This document shows positions 12,237 through 23,290 of a stretch of 64,000 bases of DNA, one piece after another. The stretch covers positions 4,836,001 through 4,900,000 of the forward strand of contig NZ_CP082787.1 of assembly GCF_021462285.1 (NCBI RefSeq), in the 5' to 3' direction. The stretch is from Serratia entomophila. GTDB lineage: Bacteria; Pseudomonadota; Gammaproteobacteria; Enterobacterales; Enterobacteriaceae. Position numbers and translations under genes: made by a program. The notes under the pieces were generated by a model. It had not been told where the DNA came from. It searched no databases and saw nothing but the letters and a program-made list of their open reading frames with translations. Positions within the stretch are counted from its first letter, which is position 1; each line of letters starts with the position of its first letter.

Positions 12237-12875
12237 GACGTTTGTTCTCTCCGTACCCCAGAGGGGGTATGCTGAGTGACGTATACAACTGTTTTTGCTG
12301 TCCTGAGTCAAGCAGCAAAAAACGAGCAAATTATACGGGGCACACCAACGAATTCAATCGATAAGTAGCGAAAAGGTGAACAATTATTTAAATTGCCCCA
12401 TTTCAGGCTATTTTCACAAGAAAACGGTCGGAATAATAGGGCGCATTTAATTGTCTGATTATTCCAGCGTTGCACTACGAAACGCGAAATCGATCACAAT
12501 AATGTCCCTTTCTGATTTATAGCCGATGGTCAATCAAACCGTCTTTAGCAATTTGAGCGATCAAAAAATTATATAAATCAAAACATTAAAAATTAACTGT
12601 TCAAAAACAATCCGTCTACCCGATGAAAACCTTTATTGACAGCCAGCGGGATAATATTCCAACAGACAATTAACATTAGCAGCAAGGTGAAATCTTTCGC
12701 ACATGATTGCTAACGTGACTATTTCCGATGGCAATTACCCTATTGTCGCTAATTAGCCGTCGTTTTTGTGTTAATCAAAAGTAAATTAACTAAAAAAAGC
12801 AGCCAATTAATTAGCCTGCTTAGCTTTATCCCTGCCGCGGCCTTTTAATTCATCCTCGTTTGATCAAAAACAAAC
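12237..12875. promoter_or_regulatory. Non-coding atp operon promoter/leader region
   Basis: About 640 bases without a convincing gene, notably AT-rich between 12360 and 12800. It should hold the atpI promoter (minus strand); no single -35/-10 pair stands out. A palindrome TTTGA-N4-TCAAA occurs at 12552-12565 but differs from the FNR consensus. The distal end carries the rsmG-side terminator. A gap of similar length exists at this place in E. coli, so the spacing itself is ordinary. Confidence 0.6.
12792..12823 (-). terminator. Probable terminator after rsmG
   Basis: On the minus strand the arms AAGCAG and CTGCTT enclose an AT-rich imperfect inner stem and are followed by seven T. It lies about 55 bases after the rsmG stop. 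A second, weaker hairpin (CAAAC-TGA-GTTTG then TTTTTG) overlaps the rsmG stop codon at 12863-12883. Confidence 0.6.
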
Positions 12876-13496
12876 TCAGTTTGCCTTAAGGATCACCAAA
12901 TGGCGTTCGCCTTCCAGTTCAGGCACCTGCAACCGCACCACCGATTCCAGGCTGATGCCTTCCGGCAGCTGCGCCAGCTCTTCATCCGGGCGCACGCCTT
13001 TCAGCGCGTAAAAACGGCCCTGCCCTTTCGCCGGCAGATGATGACACCAGGACAGCATGTCCTGCAGCGAGGCGAAAGCGCGGCTGATGACACCGTCGAA
13101 CGGCGGCTCGGCCGGGAACTCTTCAACGCGGCTCTGCACCGGCTCGACGTTGCTCAGGCCCAGCTCGTGCTGCACCTGGCGCAGGAAGCGCACGCGCTTG
13201 CCCAGGCTGTCCAGCAGCGTAAAGTGCGAATCCGGGCGAACAATGGCCAGCGGAATGCCCGGCAGGCCGGGACCGGTGCCGACGTCGATAAAACGTGAGC
13301 CCTGCAGATGCGGGTTCACCACTATGCTGTCGAGAATATGCCGCACCAGCATCTGCTGCGGATCGCGCACCGAGGTGAGGTTATAGGCTTTGTTCCACTT
13401 GTCCAACATGCCGACATAGCCCAGCAGCTGCTGTTTCTGCCGATCGGGCAGCGCAATGCCTGCTGCCGCGAGCAGCGAGTCTAATTTCTTTTGCAC
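12876..13496 (-). CDS. rsmG: RsmG, 16S rRNA m7G527 methyltransferase
   Basis: Methylates N7 of G527 in 16S rRNA; loss gives low-level streptomycin resistance in other bacteria. Length is 206 residues. The SAM-binding loop [13 protein letters not shown] lies at 72-84 after FIDV, and the N-terminal [17 protein letters not shown] motif is typical. Formerly gidB, it follows mnmG in the same direction, leading away from oriC, as in nearly all Enterobacterales. Confidence 0.97.
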   Translation of the reverse strand: MQKKLDSLLAAAGIALPDRQKQQLLGYVGMLDKWNKAYNLTSVRDPQQMLVRHILDSIVVNPHLQGSRFIDVGTGPGLPGIPLAIVRPDSHFTLLDSLGKRVRFLRQVQHELGLSNVEPVQSRVEEFPAEPPFDGVISRAFASLQDMLSWCHHLPAKGQGRFYALKGVRPDEELAQLPEGISLESVVRLQVPELEGERHLVILKAN

Positions 13497-13635
13497 AATG
13501 GTTCCTCTGACAGGCGCTGGCAGCCAGCAGCTCTCTGGGGCTGGCGTTACGAGGCGACTATGATAATTCAGGCCGGGAGTGATGTCAGCGGCCGTTTGCT
13601 CATCCCGTGAACAAACGGTCGCTCAAATGCGGGTT

Positions 13636-15525
13636 TTATGCGCTGCGGCGCAGCAGCCCCTGCTTTTTCAGCCAAATCAGCAGAATTGATATCGCCGCTG
13701 GGGTGATCCCCGAGATGCGCGATGCCTGGCCGATCGAGTTAGGCTTGTGGTCGTTCAGCTTGGCGATCACTTCGTTCGACAGGCCGGACACCTGACGGTA
13801 ATCGAGATCCAGCGGCAGCACGGTGTTTTCGTTGCGCTGCTGTTTTTCGATCTCTTCCTGCTGGCGAGCGATGTAGCCTTCGTACTTGACCTGGATCTCC
13901 ACCTGCTCGGCGGCCTGGGTATCGGCCAGCGCCGGCGCAAAGGCGTCTACGCTGGTCAGCAATGAATAATCCATTTCCGGACGGCGCAGCAGCTCTTCGC
14001 CATTGGCTTCGCGCGACAGCGGCGCCTTCAGCAGCGCGTTGACCTGCTCGACGTTCTCGGCATGCGGATGCATCCAGATGTCGCGCAGGCGTTGGCGTTC
14101 CTGTTCGATGTGCTCCAGCTTTTCGCAGTAGCGCGCCCAGCGCACGTCGTCCACCAGGCCCAGCTCGCGGCCTTTCTCGGTCAGACGCAGATCGGCGTTG
14201 TCTTCGCGCAGCATCAGGCGGTATTCGGCGCGTGAAGTGAACATGCGGTACGGTTCTTTGGTGCCGAGAGTGCTGAGATCGTCCACCAGCACGCCAAGGT
14301 AGGCCTGATCGCGGCGCGGCGCCCAGCCTTCGTCTTCTACGGCGTAGCGTCCGGCGTTCAGACCGGCCAACAACCCCTGGGCCGCGGCTTCTTCATAACC
14401 GGTAGTGCCGTTAATCTGGCCAGCGAAGAACAGGCCCTGAATGAATTTGCTTTCCAGCGTCGGTTTCAGGTCGCGCGGATCGAAGAAATCGTACTCGATG
14501 GCGTAACCCGGACGAATAATACGGGCATTTTGCATCCCTTCCATCGAACGAACGATCTGCATCTGCACGTCAAACGGCAGGCTGGTGGAGATACCGTTCG
14601 GATAAATTTCGTTGCTGGTCAGGCCTTCCGGCTCGAGGAAGATCTGGTGCGCGTTACGATCGGCAAAACGCATTACCTTGTCTTCGATCGACGGGCAGTA
14701 ACGCGGTCCGATCCCTTCGATGATCCCGGCGTACATCGGGCTGCGATCGAGGTTATTACGGATCACGTCATGGGTTTTTTCATTGGTATGAGTGATGTAG
14801 CACGCCATCTGTTCAGGATGCTGGCTGGCATCGCCCAGGAACGAGAACACCGGCACCGGCGTATCGCCGTGCTGCGGTGCCAAAACGCTGAAATCTATGG
14901 TGCGGGCATCGATACGCGGCGGTGTACCGGTTTTCAAACGGTTAACGCGCAGCGGCAGTTCACGCAGGCGCTGCGAAAGAGAGATCGACGGAGGATCGCC
15001 GGCACGGCCGCCGCTGTAATTCTCCAGGCCAATATGGATCTTGCCATCCAGGAAGGTGCCTACGGTCAGTACCACCGCCTTGGCGCGGAACTTCAGCCCC
15101 ATTTGAGTTACGGCGCCGACCACCCGATCGTTTTCCACGATAAGATCTTCCACCGGCTGTTGGAATATCATCAGGTTGGGCTGGTTCTCCAGCGCAGTGC
15201 GCACCGCTTGACGATACAGCACCCGGTCTGCCTGGGCGCGGGTAGCCCGCACCGCCGGCCCCTTGCTCGCGTTTAGTATCCTAAACTGAATGCCGGCATG
15301 ATCGATCGCAGTGGCCATCAGACCGCCGAGTGCGTCAATTTCCTTAACCAGATGCCCTTTGCCAATACCCCCAATCGCCGGGTTGCAAGACATTTGCCCC
15401 AGCGTATCGATATTGTGCGTCAGTAATAAAGTCTGACGTCCCATGCGCGCCGCGGCCATGGCGGCCTCGGTACCTGCATGGCCACCACCGATGATGATGA
15501 CGTCAAATTGGTCTGGATAAAACAT
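13636..15525 (-). CDS. mnmG: MnmG, tRNA U34 carboxymethylaminomethyl-modification enzyme
   Basis: FAD-dependent partner of MnmE that builds the cmnm5 group on wobble uridine 34 of several tRNAs. Length is 629 residues. The dinucleotide-binding motif [10 protein letters not shown] starts at residue 13, the conserved [23 protein letters not shown] follows near 46, and the C-terminal helical domain ends with [18 protein letters not shown]. Formerly gidA, it is the first gene to the left of oriC and is transcribed away from it. Its transcription is known in E. coli to influence origin firing. Confidence 0.98.
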   Translation of the reverse strand: MFYPDQFDVIIIGGGHAGTEAAMAAARMGRQTLLLTHNIDTLGQMSCNPAIGGIGKGHLVKEIDALGGLMATAIDHAGIQFRILNASKGPAVRATRAQADRVLYRQAVRTALENQPNLMIFQQPVEDLIVENDRVVGAVTQMGLKFRAKAVVLTVGTFLDGKIHIGLENYSGGRAGDPPSISLSQRLRELPLRVNRLKTGTPPRIDARTIDFSVLAPQHGDTPVPVFSFLGDASQHPEQMACYITHTNEKTHDVIRNNLDRSPMYAGIIEGIGPRYCPSIEDKVMRFADRNAHQIFLEPEGLTSNEIYPNGISTSLPFDVQMQIVRSMEGMQNARIIRPGYAIEYDFFDPRDLKPTLESKFIQGLFFAGQINGTTGYEEAAAQGLLAGLNAGRYAVEDEGWAPRRDQAYLGVLVDDLSTLGTKEPYRMFTSRAEYRLMLREDNADLRLTEKGRELGLVDDVRWARYCEKLEHIEQERQRLRDIWMHPHAENVEQVNALLKAPLSREANGEELLRRPEMDYSLLTSVDAFAPALADTQAAEQVEIQVKYEGYIARQQEEIEKQQRNENTVLPLDLDYRQVSGLSNEVIAKLNDHKPNSIGQASRISGITPAAISILLIWLKKQGLLRRSA

Positions 15526-15615
15526 GGAACTGCACCTCGTCGTATTGCGAACGATCGTTGTTTGCCCTGGGGTGGGGGATTCTACTCAAGTTTAGACGAT
15601 CGACCAAGTGGTCAG

Positions 15616-15881
15616 GATCGTCGGTAATTAAAAGAAGATCTTTTTTATTTAAAGATCTCTTTATTAGATCTCTTATTAGGATCGCGATCCTCTGTGGATA
15701 ACTGATTATTCACGATGGAGATCAGTAAATTAAGGAGGATCGTTAGCTGTGAATGATCGGTGATCCTGGCGCTGATAAGCTGGGATCTAAATGGCATGTT
15801 ATGCACAGGTCAAAAAGCGAACCCCGGTTGTTATTGGGATAACTACCGCTTTTACCCTGCTTTTAAGCTTAGTTATCCACA
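15616..15881. other. oriC: oriC, chromosomal replication origin
   Basis: Closely matches E. coli oriC in content and order between mnmG and mioC. It contains three AT-rich 13-mers, then DnaA boxes R1 (TGTGGATAA, 15693-15701), R2 (TTATGCACA, 15799-15807), an R3-like box with one mismatch (TTGGGATAA, 15834-15842) and R4 (TTATCCACA, 15873-15881). An IHF-like segment lies at 15720-15733. There are 13 GATC sites between 15598 and 15896, ten of them within 15637-15787, far above chance, as needed for Dam methylation and SeqA binding. Confidence 0.97.
15637..15679 (+). other. DNA unwinding element (three 13-mers) of oriC
   Basis: Three 13-mers each begin with GATC: GATCTTTTTTATT (15637-15649), GATCTCTTTATTA (15654-15666) and GATCTCTTATTAG (15667-15679). 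The second and third abut exactly. The rightmost is identical to the E. coli right 13-mer as remembered. This is where the duplex first opens and DnaB is loaded. Confidence 0.95.
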
Positions 15882-15906
15882 ATCGTTCGGGCGATCTTTG
15901 AACGAA

Positions 15907-16347
15907 TTAGAGTAAATTAATCCAGTTTTTTACCCATTCCTCTGCCGGATCCTCAGGAATTTCGTGTTCGGTCACGTCGATCTCGAGCCGATCGCCGATC
16001 CTTTTCGCCCCTCTGGCGATCAGAAGATCGTCGATCTGTTGGATCGCACCGCAGAAGGTATCGTATTCAGAGCTGCCTAAACCGACCGCGCCAAATTGCA
16101 CCTGGGACAGATCCGGCTGTTGCTCAGCGATCTGTTCCAACAGCGGCTGCAGGTTATCAGGCAGATCGCCGGCGCCATGGGTAGAAGTCACTACCAGCCA
16201 GCGGCCGGACAGGGTCAATTCATCCAGCTCTGGGCCGTGCAGCGTCTCGGTGGAGAAACCCGCGTCTTCCAGTTTTTCAGCCAAATGTTCAGCGACGTAT
16301 TCGGCGCTGCCAAGCGTGCTGCCGCTGATCAGAGTAATGTCTGCCAT
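15907..16347 (-). CDS. mioC: MioC, flavodoxin-like FMN protein
   Basis: Small flavodoxin (146 residues) reported in E. coli to support biotin synthase in vitro. The FMN phosphate-binding loop ISGSTLGSAEYVAEHLA is at the N-terminus; THGAGDLPDNLQP and FGAVGLGSSEYDTFCGA form the isoalloxazine loops. It is transcribed from the right toward oriC, so its message can run into the origin. A DnaA box lies 67 bases upstream of its start. Confidence 0.97.
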   Translation of the reverse strand: MADITLISGSTLGSAEYVAEHLAEKLEDAGFSTETLHGPELDELTLSGRWLVVTSTHGAGDLPDNLQPLLEQIAEQQPDLSQVQFGAVGLGSSEYDTFCGAIQQIDDLLIARGAKRIGDRLEIDVTEHEIPEDPAEEWVKNWINLL

Positions 16348-16413
16348 GAATGAACGATCCCAACCTTCAACAAAGTGGCAGCATTGTACGCTGTGAATCG
16401 GCTGGGATCTACC

Positions 16414-16422
16414 TGTGGATAA
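16414..16422 (+). promoter_or_regulatory. DnaA box in the mioC promoter region
   Basis: A perfect TGTGGATAA (TTATCCACA on the minus strand) lies between asnC and mioC. In E. coli a DnaA box at the mioC promoter lets DnaA repress mioC transcription into oriC; position and sequence suggest the same here. Confidence 0.85.
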
Positions 16423-16444
16423 TATGGGTATAGCAATTGGCCGC

Positions 16445-16906
16445 TTAGGGAGTGATGGTGCGCATGATGGGGTTCTGCAGCGAGATCAGCGTCTCGGTGG
16501 ACTGGATCTCGTCGATGGTCTGGATCTTGTTGATAAGTACCTGTTGCAGCGCGTCAATCGACCGGCACATCACTTTGATGAATACGCTGTAGTGGCCGGT
16601 GGTGTAATAGGCCTCTACCACTTCTTCCAGGCTTTCCAGCTTTTTAAGCGCGGAAGGGTAGTCTTTGGCACTCTTCAATATAATGCCAATAAAGCAACAA
16701 ACGTCGTAACCCAGCTTTTTGGGGTTCACGTCCACCCGCGCGCCGGTGATGATGCCGGCCTGCTTCATCTTCTCTACTCGTACATGAATGGTGCCGGGGC
16801 TGACGGCAAAATTCTTCGCCAGTTCGGCATAGGGCGTGCGCGCATTGTCCATCAGGGCGTTGAGGATGCCGCGATCGAGATTATCGATCTGATAAATTTC
16901 CGCCAT
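16445..16906 (-). CDS. asnC: AsnC, Lrp/AsnC-family regulator of asnA
   Basis: Asparagine-responsive activator of asnA. Length is 153 residues: an N-terminal winged helix-turn-helix (DNLDRGILNALMDNARTPYAELAK...VSPGTIHVRVEKM, residues about 7-48), then the RAM ligand-binding domain (YYTTGHYSVFIKVMCRS). It is divergent from asnA across a 154-base region that should carry both promoters, as in E. coli. AT-rich operator candidates exist there but none can be fixed by eye. Confidence 0.97.
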   Translation of the reverse strand: MAEIYQIDNLDRGILNALMDNARTPYAELAKNFAVSPGTIHVRVEKMKQAGIITGARVDVNPKKLGYDVCCFIGIILKSAKDYPSALKKLESLEEVVEAYYTTGHYSVFIKVMCRSIDALQQVLINKIQTIDEIQSTETLISLQNPIMRTITP

Positions 16907-17060
16907 TTAATCCACCGTTAATTAGTGATTGTTGAATTACACACCGGTAAAAATGAACGATTAAAAATGAAAAGGCAATATTGATTAACGGATATTGAAT
17001 TAAGCTGCGGTTCTGTTGCTTAATCGATGCAACAGAGACAGGTTTATAAGAGATACGGCA

Positions 17061-18053
17061 ATGAAAAAACAGTTTATCCAAAAACAACAACAAATCAGCC
17101 TGGTTAAATCCTTCTTCTCCCGCCAGCTGGAACAGCGGCTGGGTCTGATTGAAGTGCAGGCGCCGATCCTCAGCCGCCTGGGCGACGGCACGCAAGACAA
17201 CCTGTCCGGCAGTGAGAAAGCGGTGCAGGTAAAGGTGAAAACCTTGCCGGACGCCACCTTCGAAGTGGTGCACTCACTGGCCAAATGGAAACGCAAGACG
17301 CTGGGCAGCTACGATTTCGGCGCCGGTGAAGGCCTGTATACCCATATGAAAGCGCTGCGCCCGGATGAAGATCGTCTGAGCGCGATCCACTCGGTGTACG
17401 TCGATCAATGGGACTGGGAGCGGGTGATGGGCGACGGCGAACGCAGCCTGGACTACCTGAAAAGCACCGTGAGCCGCATTTATGCCTCCATTAAGGCAAC
17501 GGAAGCGGAAGTAAGCCGCGAATATGGCTTAACGCCATTCCTGCCGGAGCAGATCCACTTTGTCCACAGCGAAACCCTGCTGCAGCGTTATCCGGATCTG
17601 GATGCCAAGGGCCGCGAACGGGCGATCGCCAAAGAACTGGGCGCGGTGTTTCTGATTGGCATCGGCGGCAAGCTGTCGCACGGCAAGTCACACGACGTGC
17701 GGGCGCCGGATTATGATGACTGGACCACTCAGGCGGCCGAGGGGCTGGCCGGCCTGAACGGCGATATTCTGGTGTGGAACCCGGTGCTGCAGGACGCCTT
17801 CGAGATCTCCTCTATGGGCATCCGCGTTGACGCCGCTGCGCTGCAGCACCAGCTGGCGCTGACCGGCGATGAAGATCGCCTGAAGCTGGAGTGGCACCAG
17901 TCGCTGCTGCGCGGCGACATGCCGCAGACCATCGGCGGCGGTATCGGCCAGTCGCGCCTGGTAATGCTGCTGCTGCAGCTGCCGCATATCGGCCAGGTGC
18001 AGTGCGGCGTATGGTCGCCGGAAGTGCGCGGGGCGGTCGAAGGCCTGCTCTAA
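17061..18053 (+). CDS. asnA: AsnA, ammonia-dependent aspartate-ammonia ligase
   Basis: Makes asparagine from aspartate, ammonia and ATP through an aspartyl-adenylate, with a class-II aminoacyl-tRNA synthetase-like fold. The ATG at 17061 ([11 protein letters not shown]) gives 330 residues, the E. coli length; the frame is open 15 codons further upstream without family support. Conserved segments [31 protein letters not shown] and the C-terminal GGGIGQSRL are intact. It is convergent with viaA, only six bases away, with no obvious terminator between the two. Confidence 0.97.
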   Translation: MKKQFIQKQQQISLVKSFFSRQLEQRLGLIEVQAPILSRLGDGTQDNLSGSEKAVQVKVKTLPDATFEVVHSLAKWKRKTLGSYDFGAGEGLYTHMKALRPDEDRLSAIHSVYVDQWDWERVMGDGERSLDYLKSTVSRIYASIKATEAEVSREYGLTPFLPEQIHFVHSETLLQRYPDLDAKGRERAIAKELGAVFLIGIGGKLSHGKSHDVRAPDYDDWTTQAAEGLAGLNGDILVWNPVLQDAFEISSMGIRVDAAALQHQLALTGDEDRLKLEWHQSLLRGDMPQTIGGGIGQSRLVMLLLQLPHIGQVQCGVWSPEVRGAVEGLL

Positions 18054-18059
18054 TCCCGC

Positions 18060-19523
18060 CTAGCGCCGCCAGCGGCGCATCAAACGGCTTTTTAGCCCGG
18101 TATCAAAGCGCCAGATATGATCGAAGATGCGCATGATGCCGGGTTTGCCATAGGCGGACATCGCCACCGCGTGAAAACGCTGATGATGGCTCTGCTGCTG
18201 CAATTTCACCTTCTTTATTACCTCATCCGGCAATCGCTGGGCGATAAAATCAGAAATAATCACCGCATCGGCGTCAAACCAGCCGCTTTCCGCCATCTTG
18301 CCGGCGGTGGCGTTCAGGCAGGCCGCCAGATCGGTGCCGCCGCGGAAGTGTTGGCCCAGAAAGCGCACCGCTTGCTCGATACCGCTGGCGGCGGTGAGCT
18401 CGTAATGCACGATCTGGTTGGCGAACAGCATGATGTAGCAACGGCGATTATCCGCCAGTGCAATGCGCAGCAACGCCAGGCAGAAGGCCTTGGCGCACTG
18501 TTCGTTGAAGCCACCCATCGAGCCTGAGGTATCCACGCAGACGATAAACGGCCCGCGCGGTTGCTGATCCTGCTGCTGATGGGTCACCTGGCGGATTTGG
18601 ATCTGCTCCTGCCAGACGTCGCCCTGCAGGCGATAGCTCAACAGCCGTTTTTCCAGCAGACGGCGGTAAAACTCGAATTCCAGTTCCTCGATGCCCAGCG
18701 TCGCCAGCTCCGGCGGCAGCAGGCGCAAGATATCATCGCTCTGGTGAATGCCGCTCACCTCTTCCGGCAGCGTGGCCGGCACCTGCACCATCACGCGAAA
18801 CGGCTCCGGCTGCGCGTCCTGCTGCTGCACCGCCTTGGCCTGATAGCTGCGGCCCAGCTGCTGCGCCAGCTTTTTCAGTTCCGGCTGCTGCTGCAAAAAA
18901 TTGCCGTACTCCACCAGCCGCTGGTAGTCGCCGCGCTGTAGCTGGCCTTTGCTCATGTCCCAAAGCCGCCCGGCGGCGGTGTCGTTTTCCGACAGCAGCG
19001 GCTCCAGCGCGCCGCTCAGCGCCAGGCGTTCCTGCAGTTCCGCCATCAGCTGTTCGCGCTCTTGCTCCAGCAGCTGGTGGTGCAGCATGGTGGCCTGCAG
19101 CGTCAGGCTGATGCGCCAGCGCTGCAGAAACAGGGTCTGAAAGCTGTCGTCCAGCGGATGATTGGGCAGATCGGCGGCGTCCACCAGCGTGCGCGCCTGT
19201 TCATAAAACGGCGAGACCAGCTGGCGCAGCAGCTCCAGCGTATCGCTCAGGTTATGGTAGAACTGGGTATTGTTTTCCAGCTGGCATTGCTGATAGCGAT
19301 AAAACTCCTGCGCCAGCGCCGGCGGTACCATGGCTTCATGGAGCCGTTCTTTGAGCTGCAGCTTCCAGCGCGGTAAATCGCGATCCAGCGCCCGGCGGAT
19401 CGCCGGAAACTTTTTGAAGAATACCGTCAGCTGCGGCGCCGCCAGCATGCCGACAATCATTTCCTCTATCAGCTCGCCTTCGGTGATCGCCAGCAGCAGA
19501 TCGAGCGTCTCCAGGCTGAGCAT
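18060..19523 (-). CDS. viaA: ViaA, VWA-domain partner of RavA
   Basis: Works with the MoxR AAA+ ATPase RavA; linked in E. coli to Fe-S assembly, fumarate reductase and aminoglycoside uptake under low oxygen. The ATG at 19523 gives 487 residues starting [10 protein letters not shown]; the frame is open 35 codons upstream but overlaps ravA. The C-terminal von Willebrand A domain has the MIDAS motif DTSGS at 331-335 and the later [10 protein letters not shown] threonine segment. The N-terminal half is helical with many Q and L. Two bases separate it from ravA, so the two are one operon. Confidence 0.95.
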   Translation of the reverse strand: MLSLETLDLLLAITEGELIEEMIVGMLAAPQLTVFFKKFPAIRRALDRDLPRWKLQLKERLHEAMVPPALAQEFYRYQQCQLENNTQFYHNLSDTLELLRQLVSPFYEQARTLVDAADLPNHPLDDSFQTLFLQRWRISLTLQATMLHHQLLEQEREQLMAELQERLALSGALEPLLSENDTAAGRLWDMSKGQLQRGDYQRLVEYGNFLQQQPELKKLAQQLGRSYQAKAVQQQDAQPEPFRVMVQVPATLPEEVSGIHQSDDILRLLPPELATLGIEELEFEFYRRLLEKRLLSYRLQGDVWQEQIQIRQVTHQQQDQQPRGPFIVCVDTSGSMGGFNEQCAKAFCLALLRIALADNRRCYIMLFANQIVHYELTAASGIEQAVRFLGQHFRGGTDLAACLNATAGKMAESGWFDADAVIISDFIAQRLPDEVIKKVKLQQQSHHQRFHAVAMSAYGKPGIMRIFDHIWRFDTGLKSRLMRRWRR

Positions 19524-19525
19524 GG

Positions 19526-21034
19526 TTACTGGCCGCGCATCTGCTGATGCTGCTGTTTGATTTGTTCCGCCACCTGCAACAGGCTGGCTTCTATTTTCGC
19601 CAGGCCGGCGGCCGGGGTAAACAGGCACGGCTGATGCTGGCTGAACAGACGCCGCTGCTCCGCCAAACGCTGGGTCAATGCCTCCATTTCATCCAGCATC
19701 GCCTGCGGGGTGGCGGTGGTTTGCTTGCCCGGCAGCGCCAGCAGCGAAGGTTGGCGGCTGACGTCCAGCACCGTCAGATGCAGTTGCTCATCCACCTCCA
19801 GATCGATCTGCTGGGCAAAACCGATGCCGTTCAGCTTGGCGCGCACGTCGCCGCCTTTTTGCAGCCAGTTGTCCAGCGCGCTGCTTTCGATACTCAAATG
19901 GTTGACCTGAATGTCATGCAGCTGCAGCGGTTTTTGCAGCAATAGGGTCAGGGTGCCGGCAGCGAACGGCGTGGCCGGCGCGTATTGCGGTTTGCGGCTG
20001 AACATGCCGCCTTTTTTCACCAGGCCGATGGCCTGACGATCGCTTTGCTGCTGTTGATCCTGCAGCCAGCGGGTATGTATCTGCTGCAGTTGGATCAGCA
20101 TCGACTGCTGTTGATAAGCCTGCTCGGTCAACAGCTGGTCAATCTGCTGCTGCAGCAGCTTCAGCGAGGTGAGATCGTGCCACAGGCAGTCTTTCAGCAA
20201 CATCAGGTCCAGCGGGGCGATGGCATCGCGCCCGCTGAAGAAGGCGCAGGCCTGCAGCAGGCGCAGCGCTTTTTTCCAGCGGCGATCGGAAACGTAGGGC
20301 GCCTGCTCCAGCGCGTCCAATCGTTGGCGCAGCTGGAAAATCAGTTCAAAGCAGGCTTCCGGCAGCTTGACCTTATCGATCTGCGGCTGCCATTGGTGGA
20401 ATTCTTCGTCGCTGATGCTCAAGGCTTCCGGCACCGGGTTAAGGCTTTCGTTCTGGCGGTTGACCAGCAGCGAACGGAAATTCTGTTTTTCCTGCACCTT
20501 GTCCAGCCACAGGCGGATCAGCATGCGGTCATACAGCGCCTCCAGGCTGTTGTCCGCTTCCGGCAGTTCGTTGGAGGCGGTCACCAGCAGCCGCAGCGGG
20601 ATCGGCTCTTCACTGTTGCCGTTGCGGAAGCGGCGTTCGTTGATCGCCGTCAGCAGGGTGTTGAGGATTGCCGGGCCGGCTTTCCAGATTTCATCCAGGA
20701 ATACGATCTCCGCTTCCGGCAGATAGCCGGCGGTCAGGCGCTGATAGCGGCCTTCATCTTTTAATGCCTGAATAGACAGCGGCCCGAACACCTCTTCCGG
20801 CGTTGAGAAGCGGGTCATCAGATATTCAAACGAGCGGGCGTTGCGGAAGGCGAACTTCAAGCGGCGAGCGATCAGGCTCTTGGCGATGCCCGGCGGGCCG
20901 AGCAGGAACACGCTTTCGCCGCTCAGCGCGGCCAGCAAACACAGGCGAATCGCCTCTTGCCGTTCATAAAGGCCGCTCTCCAGCGCGCTGCTGAGGCGGG
21001 AAATTCGTTCTGCCAGAAGTGATGATGGCGCCAT
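19526..21034 (-). CDS. ravA: RavA, MoxR-family AAA+ ATPase
   Basis: Hexameric ATPase; in E. coli it binds the inducible lysine decarboxylase LdcI and acts with ViaA. The ATG at 21034 gives 502 residues ([16 protein letters not shown]), matching the family start; the frame runs 21 codons further but without conservation. Walker A GPPGIAKS is at 46-53, Walker B IVFLDEIW near 110, and sensor 1 [11 protein letters not shown] near 160. The LARA domain follows in the C-terminal part. It is divergent from kup. Confidence 0.96.
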   Translation of the reverse strand: MAPSSLLAERISRLSSALESGLYERQEAIRLCLLAALSGESVFLLGPPGIAKSLIARRLKFAFRNARSFEYLMTRFSTPEEVFGPLSIQALKDEGRYQRLTAGYLPEAEIVFLDEIWKAGPAILNTLLTAINERRFRNGNSEEPIPLRLLVTASNELPEADNSLEALYDRMLIRLWLDKVQEKQNFRSLLVNRQNESLNPVPEALSISDEEFHQWQPQIDKVKLPEACFELIFQLRQRLDALEQAPYVSDRRWKKALRLLQACAFFSGRDAIAPLDLMLLKDCLWHDLTSLKLLQQQIDQLLTEQAYQQQSMLIQLQQIHTRWLQDQQQQSDRQAIGLVKKGGMFSRKPQYAPATPFAAGTLTLLLQKPLQLHDIQVNHLSIESSALDNWLQKGGDVRAKLNGIGFAQQIDLEVDEQLHLTVLDVSRQPSLLALPGKQTTATPQAMLDEMEALTQRLAEQRRLFSQHQPCLFTPAAGLAKIEASLLQVAEQIKQQHQQMRGQ

Positions 21035-21319
21035 ATAATCGTCGCATTGTCCGAGAGTTAGCCAATCTTGGTCGATAATCCAATGATAAACCACCATTAT
21101 TTTTAGTGGTATAGCTTGTTGATTAGTAAAATTTTTCTATTATCAAAAGGGCGGCTGGTTCACATTTTGTTTATTTTTCGGCTCTGATATAAGAGTAGGC
21201 AAGCAGTATAAATGGTGCATACTGTGCGGCTTTCTAGTGGGCGTGACGGATCTTTGAGCCCGTATCTCTAGCTTGATGCGGATGCATCGCTAACGGATGT
21301 TCTGATAAAGAAACGAATT
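21035..21319. other. ravA-kup divergent promoter region
   Basis: 285 bases without a gene between divergent ravA and kup. The half nearest ravA (21090-21180) is AT-rich. Promoters for both must lie here but no pair of elements is clear enough to call, and no known operator was recognised. Confidence 0.5.
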
Positions 21320-23188
21320 ATGAGCACAGAGCATAAACAGTCCTTATCGGCGGTAACCCTGGCGGCAATTGGGGTGGTTTACGGTGATATCGGCACCAGC
21401 CCTCTCTACACCCTGAGAGAGTGTTTTTCCGGCCATTACGGCTTCGACGTGCGTCCAGACGTGGTATTCGGCTTTCTTTCGCTGATTTTCTGGATGCTGA
21501 TCGTCATTGTCTCCCTCAAATATCTCAGCTACGTCATGCGGGCGGATAACGCCGGCGAAGGCGGCATCCTGACGCTGATGTCCCTGGCCGGGCGCAATAC
21601 CTCGGCGCGCAGCACCGCGGTGCTGGTGATACTCGGCCTGATCGGCGGCAGCTTCTTCTATGGCGAGGTGGTGATCACCCCGGCGATATCGGTGATGTCG
21701 GCGATAGAGGGGCTGGAAATCGCCGCGCCTTCGCTCGACGCCTATATCGTGCCGCTTTCTATCCTGGTGCTGACGCTGCTGTTCGTCATTCAGAAACACG
21801 GCACCGGCAGCGTCGGCAAGCTGTTCGCCCCGGTGATGCTGCTGTGGTTTATCGTGCTGGCGGTGCTGGGCGCGCGCAGCATCATTTCCAATCCAGAGGT
21901 GCTGCAGGCGCTGAACCCGAAATGGGCGTTCAACTTCTTCGTGGAATACAAGAAGGTATCGTTCTTTGCGCTGGGTGCGGTGGTGCTGTCGATCACCGGC
22001 GTTGAGGCGCTGTACGCCGATATGGGCCACTTCGGCAAGTTCCCTATCCGCCTGGCCTGGTTCACCGTAGTGCTGCCTTCTTTGGTGCTCAACTACTTCG
22101 GGCAGGGCGCGCTGCTGTTGAAAAACCCTGAGGCGATCAAGAACCCGTTCTTCCTGCTGGCGCCGGATTGGGCGCTGATCCCGCTGCTGATTCTGGCGAC
22201 GTTGGCGACGGTAATCGCCTCGCAGGCGGTGATTTCCGGCGTATTCTCGCTGACCCGCCAGGCGGTGCGCCTGGGCTATCTGTCGCCGATGCGCATTATT
22301 CATACCTCGGAAATGGAGTCCGGCCAGATCTACATTCCGGTGATTAACTGGATGCTGTATATCGCGGTGGTGTTGGTGATCATCGGCTTCGAACACTCCA
22401 GCAACCTGGCGGCGGCGTACGGCATTGCGGTGACCGGCACCATGGTGCTGACCAGCATTCTGGTCACCTCGGTGGCGATCAAAAACTGGCACTGGAACCG
22501 CTTCTTCGCGGTCGGCATTCTGATTATCTTGCTGATCATCGACGTGCCGATGTTCTCCGCCAACGCCCTGAAGCTGTTCTCCGGCGGTTGGCTGCCGCTG
22601 ACGCTGGCGCTGGTGATGTTCATCATCATGACCACCTGGAAGAGCGAGCGCTTCCGGCTGCTGCGCCGCATGCATGAGCACGGCAATTCTCTCGAGGCGA
22701 TGATCGCGTCGCTGGAGAAATCGCCGCCGGTGCGGGTGCCGGGTACGGCGGTATTCATGTCGCGCGCCATCAACGTGATCCCTTTTGCGCTGCTGCATAA
22801 CCTGAAGCACAACAAGGTGCTGCACGAGCGGGTGGTGTTGCTGACGCTGCGCACCGAAGATGCGCCTTACGTGCACAACGTGCGGCGGGTCACCATCGAG
22901 CAGCTTTCGCCGACTTTCTGGCGGGTGGTGGCCAGCTACGGCTGGCGTGAAACGCCGAACGTCGAGGAGGTGTTCCACCGCTGCGGGCTGGAAGGGTTGC
23001 CGTGCCGCATGACGGAAACCTCGTTCTTTATGTCGCATGAGTCGCTGATCCTCACCAAGCGGCCGTGGTATCTGTTCCTGCGCGGCAAGCTGTTCATTGC
23101 CCTGAGCCGCAATGCGCTGCGCGCGCCGGACCAGTTCGAAATCCCGCCGAACCGGGTGATAGAACTCGGCACCCAGGTCGAGATTTAA
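21320..23188 (+). CDS. kup: Kup, low-affinity potassium uptake protein
   Basis: Potassium/proton symporter of the inner membrane (KUP/HAK family), important at low pH and high osmolarity. Length is 622 residues, as in E. coli. The N-terminal signature [15 protein letters not shown] is at 18-32, twelve hydrophobic helices follow to about residue 440, and a cytoplasmic C-terminal domain ends the protein. A clear terminator follows, then the ribose operon. Confidence 0.98.
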   Translation: MSTEHKQSLSAVTLAAIGVVYGDIGTSPLYTLRECFSGHYGFDVRPDVVFGFLSLIFWMLIVIVSLKYLSYVMRADNAGEGGILTLMSLAGRNTSARSTAVLVILGLIGGSFFYGEVVITPAISVMSAIEGLEIAAPSLDAYIVPLSILVLTLLFVIQKHGTGSVGKLFAPVMLLWFIVLAVLGARSIISNPEVLQALNPKWAFNFFVEYKKVSFFALGAVVLSITGVEALYADMGHFGKFPIRLAWFTVVLPSLVLNYFGQGALLLKNPEAIKNPFFLLAPDWALIPLLILATLATVIASQAVISGVFSLTRQAVRLGYLSPMRIIHTSEMESGQIYIPVINWMLYIAVVLVIIGFEHSSNLAAAYGIAVTGTMVLTSILVTSVAIKNWHWNRFFAVGILIILLIIDVPMFSANALKLFSGGWLPLTLALVMFIIMTTWKSERFRLLRRMHEHGNSLEAMIASLEKSPPVRVPGTAVFMSRAINVIPFALLHNLKHNKVLHERVVLLTLRTEDAPYVHNVRRVTIEQLSPTFWRVVASYGWRETPNVEEVFHRCGLEGLPCRMTETSFFMSHESLILTKRPWYLFLRGKLFIALSRNALRAPDQFEIPPNRVIELGTQVEI

Positions 23189-23197
23189 TTCCCTCTC

Positions 23198-23230
23198 AGG
23201 GGCTCAGCCATGCTGGGCCCCTGTTGTTTT
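23198..23230 (+). terminator. Terminator of kup
   Basis: A stem of AGGGGC with GCCCCT, extended inward by CAGC/GCTG, is followed by GTTGTTTT. It begins ten bases after the kup stop and precedes the rbs promoter. Confidence 0.85.
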
Positions 23231-23247
23231 CGCTTTACGCCGGCGGG

Positions 23248-23263
23248 AGCGAAACGTTTCGAT
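23248..23263 (+). promoter_or_regulatory. RbsR operator 1 (upstream)
   Basis: The 16-mer AGCGAAACGTTTCGAT matches the perfect palindrome of operator 2 at 15 of 16 positions. It lies about 30-43 bases upstream of the proposed -35 element. A CRP-like half site (TCACA at 23269-23273, imperfect left half) overlaps its right side, suggesting catabolite activation near the same spot. Confidence 0.88.
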
Positions 23264-23290
23264 AGCGATCACACTTCTGCGTTATCCCGG

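Noticed and set aside
12552..12565. Possible FNR site upstream of the atp operon
   Set aside because: TTTGA-N4-TCAAA lacks the TTGAT/ATCAA halves needed for FNR; likely chance in AT-rich DNA.
21344..23038. 564-codon open frame on the minus strand opposite kup
   Set aside because: Composition (R, H, Q repeats) follows from reading the complement of hydrophobic codons; no family resemblance and no ribosome binding site.
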